Assembly (NCBI GenBank): GCA_947260045.1
Contig: CAMYOP010000157.1
Coordinates: 1-11,044 of the forward strand
DNA length: 11,044 bases
From: an uncultured Desulfobulbaceae bacterium
GTDB taxonomy: Bacteria; Desulfobacterota; Desulfobulbia; Desulfobulbales; Desulfobulbaceae
Reading direction: 5' to 3'
Every line of letters starts with the position of its first letter. The stretch's first letter is position 1. Shown piece after piece: positions 1 through 6,498 of the stretch. The notes beneath the pieces are model-generated. The model was not told where the DNA came from. It made no database searches and saw only the letters and a list, made by a program, of their open reading frames with translations. The position numbers and the translations under genes are program-made.

Positions 1-380
1 CTGACGGTCACTGTATCTACACCTATTTTTAAGACATGTGTACCAGTTTCAAGAATTGCTCCTGCACGACTTGCCACTTTTGCCATATATTGACCGAGTT
101 TTATTCGGTTAACAGTGGCAATAATAGGATTTTTCTCTTGAATTGTCACATTCTGCCAATTGGAACAGATGTATTGACTTGGAAATTCTCGTTCAATCAA
201 GTCCTTTGGTACTTTTTTTATAAGACCTTCCCAGGTAATACCACCAGCGCAAACTTTGGAACCAATACTGACCTTACGCTCAAGCAGTAAAACGGATTTC
301 CCTTTAATAGCAAGAATTTTGGCGCAGGCTAGCCCCGCAGGACCACCACCGATTATGACAACATCGTATTGATCAGGCAT
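1..380 (-). CDS. FAD-dependent oxidoreductase, geranylgeranyl reductase-like (N-terminal part only)
   Basis: Only the first 126 codons lie in the window; the gene continues past the left edge. The protein opens with a Rossmann dinucleotide-binding fold: a beta strand (YDVVIIG), the GGGPAG loop at residues 11-16, then a helix and the strand SVLLLER ending in Glu34, which would bind the FAD ribose. Next comes GSKVCAGGIT (residues 40-49), the Cys-Gly-Gly type segment seen after the FAD motif in geranylgeranyl reductase/digeranylglycerophospholipid reductase-like flavoproteins. Those enzymes reduce isoprenoid or other double bonds, but the family is broad and the substrate-binding half is missing, so no substrate can be assigned. 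The ATG at 380-378 lies inside the end of the terC gene (8-base overlap), so the two are probably co-transcribed and translationally coupled. Fold and cofactor are well supported; the subfamily is a moderate inference. Confidence 0.85.
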   Translation of the reverse strand, partial: MPDQYDVVIIGGGPAGLACAKILAIKGKSVLLLERKVSIGSKVCAGGITWEGLIKKVPKDLIEREFPSQYICSNWQNVTIQEKNPIIATVNRIKLGQYMAKVASRAGAILETGTHVLKIGVDTVTV

Positions 381-1128
381 CCTGACTTGGTGCTATATGG
401 CGTAATTTGACGGGAGCTTGTTTTTTTCTTCGTAGCTTCATGTTCATAACTTCGATAAAAACGGAAAAACCCATGGCGAAATATATATATCCTTTGGGTA
501 TGTGCAAAGACATACTTTCACCCATAAGGGCAAGACCAATCAGTAAAAGAAAACTCAAAGCAAGAATTTTAAAGGTAGGATGTTCATCGACAAATTTTGA
601 AACGGTTCCAGCAAGGAAGATCATAAAAATTACAGCAATCATTATGGCAAGCACCATAATGATAAGATGATCAGCTAAACCAATGGCTGTAATGACTGAA
701 TCAAGGGAGAAAACAATATCAAAGATCATTATCTGAAATATAACACTCCCAAAGGAGGCAGCTACTTTTGCTACACCTACATCATGAGCTTCTTCACCTT
801 CAAGGCTGTCATGCAGCTCAAGTGTTGCTTTTGCCATTAAGAAGAGTCCACCACCAAAAAGGATAATATCATGTCCTGAAATCCCATGCTCAAAAACAGT
901 GAACAATGGTTTTGTCAGCCTCATGACAAAAGTGATTGAGAAAAGCAGGAGAATGCGGGTGAGCATTGCCATTATGAGACCTAGTCTTCGGCCTTTTTCC
1001 TGTTGTTTTTCTGGTAATCTGCCAGCAAGGATCGCGATAAAAATTATGTTGTCTATGCCAAGGATAATCTCAAGTACTGTCAAGGTAATAAGGGCCATCC
1101 ATGCTGATGGGTCAGCGAGCAATTCCAT
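373..1128 (-). CDS. TerC family integral membrane protein
   Basis: A 251-residue, strongly hydrophobic protein with about seven membrane segments. It carries both TerC signatures: LEIILGIDN at residues 19-27 and IFDIVFSLDS at 135-144, with intramembrane acidic residues Glu20, Asp26, Asp137 and Asp143 that would form a metal site. Its length and its short basic tail (KLRRKK, 231-236) fit the stand-alone YgdQ/YkoY-like branch without CBS or CorC domains. Characterised relatives (E. coli Alx, Bacillus YkoY and YceF) export Mn2+ or supply it to exported enzymes; the older tellurium link comes from the name-giving ter operon. The substrate here is inferred. The ATG at 1128-1126 has a weak GGTG ribosome-binding site a few bases upstream. 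It is the first gene of a minus-strand pair with the flavoprotein and is divergent from pepN. An open frame on the opposite strand at 899-1249 is a shadow. Confidence 0.93.
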   Translation of the reverse strand: MELLADPSAWMALITLTVLEIILGIDNIIFIAILAGRLPEKQQEKGRRLGLIMAMLTRILLLFSITFVMRLTKPLFTVFEHGISGHDIILFGGGLFLMAKATLELHDSLEGEEAHDVGVAKVAASFGSVIFQIMIFDIVFSLDSVITAIGLADHLIIMVLAIMIAVIFMIFLAGTVSKFVDEHPTFKILALSFLLLIGLALMGESMSLHIPKGYIYFAMGFSVFIEVMNMKLRRKKQAPVKLRHIAPSQDA

Positions 1129-1154
1129 GTTTATTCACCGTTCTATACAGTTAG

Positions 1155-1229
1155 CGTATGATTTGATCCTGGATTGTAATAGGAGGACACCTCTTTCAAT
1201 GTATGGTATCTTGCCCAAAAAATCATACG
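1155..1229 (-). promoter_or_regulatory. Structured leader (inverted repeat) upstream of terC
   Basis: A perfect 10-base inverted repeat (CGTATGATTT at 1155-1164, AAATCATACG at 1220-1229) encloses 55 bases. Inside it, GAGG (1183-1186) and CCTC (1190-1193) form a short hairpin, flanked by further small ATTG/CAAT complementarity. On the terC transcript this would fold as a long closing stem over one or more inner hairpins, ending 26 bases before the start codon. Several TerC-family genes carry the Mn2+-sensing yybP-ykoY riboswitch in this place. I do not see that riboswitch's conserved internal-loop sequences, so this is either a diverged element, another cis-regulatory RNA, or a protein operator. 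Confidence 0.35.
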
Positions 1230-1265
1230 TTATTATTACAGGAAAATGATATTTTCAAAGCAATA

Positions 1266-1295
1266 TTAGTAATAGGTAGCGTAATCAGACGTCAA
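1266..1295 (-). promoter_or_regulatory. Candidate sigma-70 promoter for terC
   Basis: On the minus strand, TTGACG (1295-1290) is followed after 18 bases by TACTAA (1271-1266). The -35 matches consensus at 5 of 6 positions and the -10 at 4 of 6. Transcription would begin near 1258 and give a leader of about 130 bases that contains the inverted repeat at 1155-1229. No competing -35 of similar quality is seen on this strand in the gap. Confidence 0.45.
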
Positions 1296-1338
1296 GTATT
1301 TCACGGATTTCATTTTAGATAGAGAGATTATTTGCAAG

Positions 1339-3999
1339 ATGGAACATAAAGTTATTTATCTCAAAGATTATACCCCGCCACCATACCTTATTGAAACTGT
1401 TCATCTCGAAGTTGAGTTACACGCCCTAAAGACCAGGGTTTTATCAACACTGCAGTGTAGAAAAAATCCTGAATCAACAGATACCACTGCTGATTGGAGA
1501 CTTTACGGTGAAGAGCTTGTTCTTGGACAAGTAAGTCTCAATGGCAGGCTCCTGGAAAAAGGAAATTATGATCTCTGTGCTGGAGATCTTTGTCTGAAAA
1601 ATCTGCCTGGTAATAGTTTTGAACTCATCATCGAAACCAATATTAATCCAAAAGAGAATACCGCCCTTGAAGGCTTATATCTTTCCAGTGGTAATTTTTG
1701 TACGCAATGTGAAGCAGAGGGATTCAGACGCATTACTTATTTTCCGGACAGACCAGATGTCATGGCTGAATTTACTACGAAAGTTATAGGGGATAAAGAT
1801 GCCTGTCCTGTTTTGCTTGCCAATGGCAATTTAATTGAAACTGGAGAACTTGACGCCAATCGCCATTACGCAATCTGGCATGACCCTTTTAAAAAGCCTA
1901 GCTATCTGTTTGCCCTGGTAGCAGGTGACCTTGTTTGTATAAAGGATACCTTTCAGACAATGTCAGGCCGAGAGGTTGACCTTCACATTTATGTTGAAAA
2001 AAGAAATGAAGAAAAATGTAAACATGCCATGCGCTCTTTGCAGAAAGCCATGGCCTGGGATGAAGAAAAATTTGGCAGGGAATACGATCTTGATATTTAT
2101 ATGATTGTTGCTGTTGATGATTTTAACATGGGTGCCATGGAGAATAAAGGCTTAAATGTTTTTAACTCCAAATATGTTCTGGCTCAGCCTGAAACTGCAA
2201 CAGATCAGGATTATGACGGTATTGAAGGAGTCATTGGCCATGAATATTTTCATAATTGGACAGGAAACAGGATCACCTGTAGAGATTGGTTTCAGCTGAG
2301 TCTGAAAGAAGGTTTGACTGTCTTTCGTGATCAGGAATTTACCTCCGACATGACTTCAAGCTCTGTTAAACGTGTAAATGATGTCAGGGTTATGCGTAAT
2401 TTTCAGTTTCGTGAAGATGCAGGCCCTATGGCTCATCCCGTACGTCCCGACTCCTATATGGAAATTAATAATTTTTATACGCTGACGGTCTATAATAAGG
2501 GAGCTGAGGTTATACGAATGATTCATCTTCTGCTAGGTGCTGAGGGCTTTCGCAGGGGAATGGATCTTTATTTCAAATCTTATGATGGTCAGGCCGTTAC
2601 CTGTGATGATTTTGTTGCTGCAATGGCCGAAGGAGGACCGTTTGATTTTAGTTCCTTTAGAAGATGGTACAGCCAGGCTGGCACACCTAAACTCCACGTG
2701 GAAACAGAGTACGATCAGCATAAAAACACTTTTTCCTTCACTGTGAGTCAAACCTGCCCGGATACTCCTGGGCAAAATAATAAAGAGCCTTTTTATATCC
2801 CCATAGAAGTTGGCTTACTAGACAATCAGGGAAAGGATATGGCACTCGCTCTGGAAGGCGAATCTCCTGAGAATACTGAGACCAGTAAAATTCTTCATCT
2901 CCAGGATGCACAGCAGTATTTTGTCTTTCAAAATATTTCAGAAAAACCTGTTGTATCATTTTTAAGAAATTTTTCAGCGCCTGTTATCCATGATTTAGCC
3001 TATAAAGAAGATGAGCTTGCATTTTTAATAGCGCATGATAGCGATTTGTTTAATCGCTGGGATGCCATGCAGCAATTGTCAGTTCAGTACATGCTTGTCC
3101 AGATTAAAAATCAGCAAAGGGGAAAACCTGTCTCTGTACCAATATTATTTATTGAGACCATGAAGTCTCTTTTGCAAGATGATACCATCGAACCAGCTTT
3201 TAAAGCGCTCGCCTTAGATCTTCCTCAGGAAAGCTGGCTTGGTCAGCAGATGGAAGTCGTCGATCCCCTTACAATATTTGAAGTACGCCGCATGTTCCGG
3301 TCACAAATTGGTCATCAATTATCAACTGAACTTAAAGAGGTCTACTTTAAAAACAATTATAATGAACCATATTGTTATGACTCAGAACGGGCAGGGAAAA
3401 GAGGCCTGAAAAATATATGTCTGGATTATCTGCTAGCTGCTCTGCACCTGGCAGGTTCCAACCACTCAAATTTGGAGATTGGACTTCGTCAGTATGGTGA
3501 AGCCAATAACATGACAGACGTTTTTAGTGCTTTGAAGGCTATTGTTAATGTAAACCGTGAGGAAGGAGAAAGATTACTTGCTGATTTTTATGAAAAATGG
3601 CAGCATGATCCCCTCGTTATGGACAAATGGCTCGCATTGCAGGCGACATGCGAATTGCCGGGTACCCTTGAGCGGGTAATCAGTTTACAGCAGCATCCTG
3701 CATTTAACTTCAAAAACCCCAATAAAGTTAGAGCATTGATAAGTACATTTTGTGCACTTAATCAATCGCAATTTCATGCAGTAGATGGTTCCGGGTATAC
3801 CTTTCTTGCAGATTTTGTCTTGAAATTGAACACTATCAATCCCCAGATTGCTGCCAGATTGTTGACACCGCTAACGACCTGGAAAAGGTTTGATGGAGAA
3901 AGGCAGGGTTTAATGCAAGCAGAATTGCTCCGCATTCAACAGCAAGACGATCTGTCAAAAGATGTCAGTGAAGTAGTCTCAAAGAGTCTGGCCCAGTAA
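1339..3999 (+). CDS. pepN: Aminopeptidase N (M1 family zinc metallopeptidase)
   Basis: An 886-residue cytoplasmic alanyl aminopeptidase that removes N-terminal residues from peptides and completes intracellular protein turnover. The complete M1 active site is present: GAMEN exopeptidase motif at 265-269, zinc ligands His301 and His305 in HEYFH with Glu302 as general base, third ligand Glu324 in the following helix (KEG), and transition-state Tyr385 in TVYNKG. The spacing matches E. coli PepN with a 4-residue offset, and overall length is close to its 870 residues. The order is therefore beta-saddle N-domain, thermolysin-like catalytic domain (about 198-448), beta-sandwich domain, then a large helical C-domain to the end. 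No signal peptide is present. The ATG at 1339 begins the typical PepN N-terminus (MEHKVIYLKDYTPPPYLIE); upstream Shine-Dalgarno pairing is weak. It stands alone, divergent from terC, and is intact throughout. Confidence 0.98.
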   Translation: MEHKVIYLKDYTPPPYLIETVHLEVELHALKTRVLSTLQCRKNPESTDTTADWRLYGEELVLGQVSLNGRLLEKGNYDLCAGDLCLKNLPGNSFELIIETNINPKENTALEGLYLSSGNFCTQCEAEGFRRITYFPDRPDVMAEFTTKVIGDKDACPVLLANGNLIETGELDANRHYAIWHDPFKKPSYLFALVAGDLVCIKDTFQTMSGREVDLHIYVEKRNEEKCKHAMRSLQKAMAWDEEKFGREYDLDIYMIVAVDDFNMGAMENKGLNVFNSKYVLAQPETATDQDYDGIEGVIGHEYFHNWTGNRITCRDWFQLSLKEGLTVFRDQEFTSDMTSSSVKRVNDVRVMRNFQFREDAGPMAHPVRPDSYMEINNFYTLTVYNKGAEVIRMIHLLLGAEGFRRGMDLYFKSYDGQAVTCDDFVAAMAEGGPFDFSSFRRWYSQAGTPKLHVETEYDQHKNTFSFTVSQTCPDTPGQNNKEPFYIPIEVGLLDNQGKDMALALEGESPENTETSKILHLQDAQQYFVFQNISEKPVVSFLRNFSAPVIHDLAYKEDELAFLIAHDSDLFNRWDAMQQLSVQYMLVQIKNQQRGKPVSVPILFIETMKSLLQDDTIEPAFKALALDLPQESWLGQQMEVVDPLTIFEVRRMFRSQIGHQLSTELKEVYFKNNYNEPYCYDSERAGKRGLKNICLDYLLAALHLAGSNHSNLEIGLRQYGEANNMTDVFSALKAIVNVNREEGERLLADFYEKWQHDPLVMDKWLALQATCELPGTLERVISLQQHPAFNFKNPNKVRALISTFCALNQSQFHAVDGSGYTFLADFVLKLNTINPQIAARLLTPLTTWKRFDGERQGLMQAELLRIQQQDDLSKDVSEVVSKSLAQ

Positions 4000-4073
4000 G
4001 ATTGTTGATGGGAAGAGGGAATTTTTATGAAAAGATTGCAAGGAACTTTGATAAACTGTCATTGATATGGTTC

Positions 4074-4103
4074 TTGACTGATTTTGAAGTGCGATGCTAG
4101 AGT
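4074..4103 (+). promoter_or_regulatory. Candidate sigma-70 promoter for algH
   Basis: TTGACT (4074-4079) and TAGAGT (4098-4103) are separated by 18 bases and lie in the 140-base gap between pepN and algH. Transcription would begin near 4110, about 30 bases before the algH ATG. The -35 is good and the -10 is mediocre. I see no terminator for pepN in the same gap, so read-through is also possible. Confidence 0.4.
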
Positions 4104-4139
4104 TAAATTATATAAATAAATTGGGTGAGTATTTTTAAT

Positions 4140-4675
4140 ATGGAAAGCCTCAGCGGTTATTTTTTAATTTCAACACCAAAAATGCCTGATCCTCGTTTTC
4201 AGGAACAGGTTATTTATATGTGTGCGCATAATGAAGAGGGGGCAATGGGACTAGTTATAAACAACCCCAACCGCATGATCACTCTTCTCGATATTTTACA
4301 AGGCGCTGACATTGAAACAAACGAAGGACCTTTTCCCCATGTTTATATAGGGATGCTGGGTTTATTTTATATAGTTCAGAATACAGTACCGAAAATGGTC
4401 TTGAAGTGACTCCTGATGTATTTTTATCCCGTGATAGTCGTATTCTAAAAGATATTGCCATTGGCAACGGACCATTATCGTACCTTTTCATGCTGGGATA
4501 CGCAGGTTGGGGTGCAGGACAACTAGAAGCGGAACTCATGGATAACAGCTGGCTTACTGTTCCAGGTGATTATGATGTTCTCTTTAATACTCCTGATGAG
4601 GATAAATGGAAAAAAGCTGCTGGTATATTTGGTATTGATATCTCCATGTTTGGAGATGTTCTTGGAAATGCCTGA
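4140..4675 (+). pseudogene. AlgH/YqgE family protein, frameshifted (about 16 bases missing)
   Basis: The first frame runs from ATG 4140 through ESLSGYFLISTPKMPDPRF, then AMGLVINNP and HVYIG, all typical of the DUF179 AlgH/YqgE family, and then reads nonsense to a stop at 4409. The second frame resumes the same family at GAT 4352 (DAGFILYSSEYSTENG) and continues through GYAGWGAGQLEAE and NSWLTVP to its normal end at 4675. E. coli YqgE has a glycine and about five further residues (GPLAE-like) between these blocks. Only two bases, GG at 4350-4351, stand where about 18 are expected, so roughly 16 bases are missing and the frame shifts. All other conserved blocks are intact, so the loss is recent or is a sequencing or assembly error. 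The ATG at 4140 is preferred to GTG 4125 because GGTGAG (4123-4128) serves as its ribosome-binding site. The family's role is unsettled; it was named for alginate regulation in Pseudomonas. Confidence 0.85.
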
Positions 4676-4701
4676 TTTTATAAAGTATTATTGAGGTGGA
4701 A

Positions 4702-4791
4702 ATGGAAAGAACTGCACTGTATTTGAGCTATACGCTCCATGCAGATATTCATCATTACGAAAATCACCACAAGTACAATGTCGACAATTGA
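4702..4791 (+). CDS. Possible small histidine-rich protein (29 residues)
   Basis: In the 141-base gap between algH and the YkgJ gene, an ATG at 4702 follows GAGGTGG (4693-4699) at good ribosome-binding distance (GAGG ends 5 bases upstream) and opens 29 codons. The product begins MERTALYLSYTLH and then holds HADIHHYENHH, giving five histidines with nearby Asp and Glu, which could bind a metal. I recognise no family. The same stretch also contains a weak promoter-like pair, TTGAGC (4723-4728) and TATTCA (4746-4751) with a 17-base spacer, that could serve the YkgJ-rlmH genes, so the region may be regulatory rather than coding. The ribosome-binding site is the main support. Treat as a candidate. 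Confidence 0.3.
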   Translation: MERTALYLSYTLHADIHHYENHHKYNVDN

Positions 4792-4816
4792 GTAATAGAT
4801 TTATGGAAGTGTTTTA

Positions 4817-5245
4817 ATGAGTGAAAGTATAAAGGAAAAAGCCAAAATATCGGATCTGTTTGAATGCCAGAAATGTGGACATTGTTGCCACGGGGAAACA
4901 ACCGTTTCTCTTGATGCCGATGACCAGCAACGCATGATCCTCAGCCTTGGGATGTATGAGGAAGAGGTGCGGGAGAAATACTGGCGAGTCAATGGATCGG
5001 TTGTTCAGATGAAGACCAAAGATGGTCACTGTATTTTTTATAATAAGAATATCGGTTGTATGGTGCATACGGGAAGACCGTGGAGATGTTGTCAGTGGCC
5101 ACTGCATCCATCTATCCTGACCGACGAAATTAATTTTGAAACCATTCGAAATTCCTGCCCAGGTATCAATAAAAATCTTAAGTATGAAGAGTTCCGCAGC
5201 ATTTTGCAAAGAATTATTGATGAACAGGAAGAATACACCTACTAA
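4817..5245 (+). CDS. YkgJ family cysteine cluster protein
   Basis: A 142-residue soluble protein of the YkgJ/UPF0153 zinc- or iron-chelating cysteine-cluster family. The N-terminal cluster is C17-x2-C20-x2-C23-C24 (FECQKCGHCCHG). Further cysteines are at 72 (HCIFY), 81 (GCMVH) and 91-92, just after the GRPWRCC motif, and at 114 (NSCPG). This CxxCxxCC...C...C...RPxxCC...CPG arrangement is the family hallmark and suggests a bound metal or iron-sulfur cluster; no reaction is established for the family. The ATG at 4817 has a GGAAG element (4804-4808) upstream. The stop is only 3 bases before the rlmH start, so the two genes almost certainly share a transcript and rlmH translation is probably coupled. 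An open frame on the opposite strand over the same region is a shadow. Confidence 0.92.
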   Translation: MSESIKEKAKISDLFECQKCGHCCHGETTVSLDADDQQRMILSLGMYEEEVREKYWRVNGSVVQMKTKDGHCIFYNKNIGCMVHTGRPWRCCQWPLHPSILTDEINFETIRNSCPGINKNLKYEEFRSILQRIIDEQEEYTY

Positions 5246-5248
5246 GCG

Positions 5249-5716
5249 ATGAAATTTGTTTTTCTTTTTTTAGGTAAAACCCGAGAGAAATACCTTGAAG
5301 CTGGCATAAAAGATTATCAAAAAAGGTTAAATCGCTTTATCGCCACGGAAATTATCACGCTAAAAGAAAAACATTCGAAAAAAAGCGCAGATAAAACGGT
5401 CAAGCAGAACGATTGCCTTCTTCTTTTAGAGCAAAGTAAAAAATACCAGTTTAAAATTGCCCTTGACCCAACAGGGAAACAGCCAGACTCGTTTGACCTG
5501 GCTAACAGCCTTGAAGAATGGGAAAATAGAGGGATACAGTCAGTTTGCTTTCTAATTGGCGGTCACCTGGGACTTGATAAACATGTACTTGATGAGGCTA
5601 ATTTGGTTTTATCTTTGTCAAAACTAACATTTACCCATGAAATGACCCGTATGATTCTGCTTGAACAACTGTACAGGGCATTTACAATCAAGGTTGGCCA
5701 TAAGTATCATAAGTAA
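5249..5716 (+). CDS. rlmH: 23S rRNA pseudouridine-1915 N3-methyltransferase
   Basis: RlmH is a SPOUT-class, SAM-dependent methyltransferase that adds a methyl group to N3 of pseudouridine 1915 in helix 69 of 23S rRNA, acting on assembled 70S ribosomes. The protein is 155 residues, exactly the usual length. Visible hallmarks are the N-terminal strand (KFVFLFLGKT), LDPTGK at 72-77, the trefoil-knot SAM loop FLIGGHLG at 101-108, the LSLSKLTFTHEMTRMILLEQLYRA block (about 121-144) and the C-terminal YHK (153-155). The loop reads GGHLG where many homologues have other residues after GG, which is a mild variant. The start at 5249 is 3 bases after the ykgJ-like stop and has only a poor ribosome-binding site (AAGCG), consistent with coupled translation. 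No terminator is seen after it; the next gene begins 50 bases later. Confidence 0.96.
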   Translation: MKFVFLFLGKTREKYLEAGIKDYQKRLNRFIATEIITLKEKHSKKSADKTVKQNDCLLLLEQSKKYQFKIALDPTGKQPDSFDLANSLEEWENRGIQSVCFLIGGHLGLDKHVLDEANLVLSLSKLTFTHEMTRMILLEQLYRAFTIKVGHKYHK

Positions 5717-5766
5717 AAATGTTCCTTCCATAAGAAAGCATAGAACTATCTTTGGAGTCTGCAAAT

Positions 5767-6498
5767 ATGGCTTTCCTACCTACAGATATACCTGATTTTT
5801 TTAAGACCTTTAGCGCTGACTTATTAAAAACACAAAAAGAGGCAATTCATTCAGTTCACCTTGTCGGCAGTGTTTTAACTGACGACTATCATGCCGACCA
5901 GTCAGACATTAACTCTATCATTGTCGCAGATGATGTTACCATTGAACTGTTAGACTTCATTACTTCTCTGGGTGGCACTTACAGATCCAAAAGAATAGCT
6001 GCCCCGCTCCTTATGACCCTCCAGTATATTGAGCAGTCTCTAGATGTTTTCCCCGTTGAATTTCTCAGCTTTAGCAAACTTCATAAAACGATACATGGTG
6101 AGGATATACTTGAGGGCTTGGAGATAAAACCTTCATTTTTACGTTTGCAGGCGGAAAGGGAAATTAAAGGGAAATTATTATGGTTGCATCAGTGCTACAT
6201 TGAAAGCTTACGTGATCCAAAATTGCTTGGCGCAAAGATAGCAGGTTCCATAGTGGGATATTATCCACTTTTTCGCGCTCTCTTATTTTTAAATGGTAGC
6301 AGTATCCCAAAACATAACCATGAGATCCTAACCTCCTTTAATGAGGTAACAGGTCTTGCCCACACTGTTTATGACACTGTAACAAAGTATAAAAATAGAG
6401 AAATTGATTTTAACGAAGAAGAGCTTTTCATCTGTTTTAAAGAGTACTATAGCGCTACTAAAGAGCTCGTGGGATATATAGATGATCTTGCCTTATAG
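5767..6498 (+). CDS. Nucleotidyltransferase-like protein (atypical Pol-beta fold)
   Basis: A 243-residue soluble protein. Residues 28-53 read HSVHLVGSVLTDDY...SDINSIIV, the layout of the Pol-beta nucleotidyltransferase core: strand, Gly34-Ser35, a turn, then the Asp-x-acid strand. Here that strand is D47-I48-N49, with Asn where the second metal-binding acid is usual. A later DVFPVEF block could supply the third acidic strand. The rest (about 110-243) is helical, with hydrophobic stretches in the KIAGSIVGYYPLFRALLFL region. Activity is therefore doubtful and no substrate can be named. ATG 5767 is chosen because GGAG (5754-5757) sits 9 bases upstream; an in-frame TTG at 5752 would place that site inside the gene. 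Its 3' end overlaps the TPM gene by 17 bases, so the products are probably made together. Similar-looking proteins exist in other deltaproteobacteria, from memory. Confidence 0.65.
   Translation: MAFLPTDIPDFFKTFSADLLKTQKEAIHSVHLVGSVLTDDYHADQSDINSIIVADDVTIELLDFITSLGGTYRSKRIAAPLLMTLQYIEQSLDVFPVEFLSFSKLHKTIHGEDILEGLEIKPSFLRLQAEREIKGKLLWLHQCYIESLRDPKLLGAKIAGSIVGYYPLFRALLFLNGSSIPKHNHEILTSFNEVTGLAHTVYDTVTKYKNREIDFNEEELFICFKEYYSATKELVGYIDDLAL

Noticed and set aside
1211..1239. Possible pepN promoter (TTGCCC and TATTAC, 17-base spacer)
   Set aside because: The match is weak, so I did not list it; the true pepN promoter in the divergent gap stays unassigned.
899..1249. A 116-codon open frame on the plus strand
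   Set aside because: It runs antisense to terC and has no recognisable motifs or ribosome-binding site; the TerC signatures on the opposite strand settle the coding strand.
4027..4065. A 12-codon frame with a purine-rich AGAGGG upstream
   Set aside because: It is too short to call a gene, lies in the pepN-algH gap, and shows no composition or motif evidence.
4125..4139. A GTG start for algH, five codons upstream of the chosen ATG
   Set aside because: No ribosome-binding site precedes it, and the GGTGAG at 4123-4128 fits better as the site for ATG 4140.
5752..5766. A TTG start for the NTase-like gene
   Set aside because: The GGAG at 5754-5757 lies within that extension and fits ATG 5767 better.
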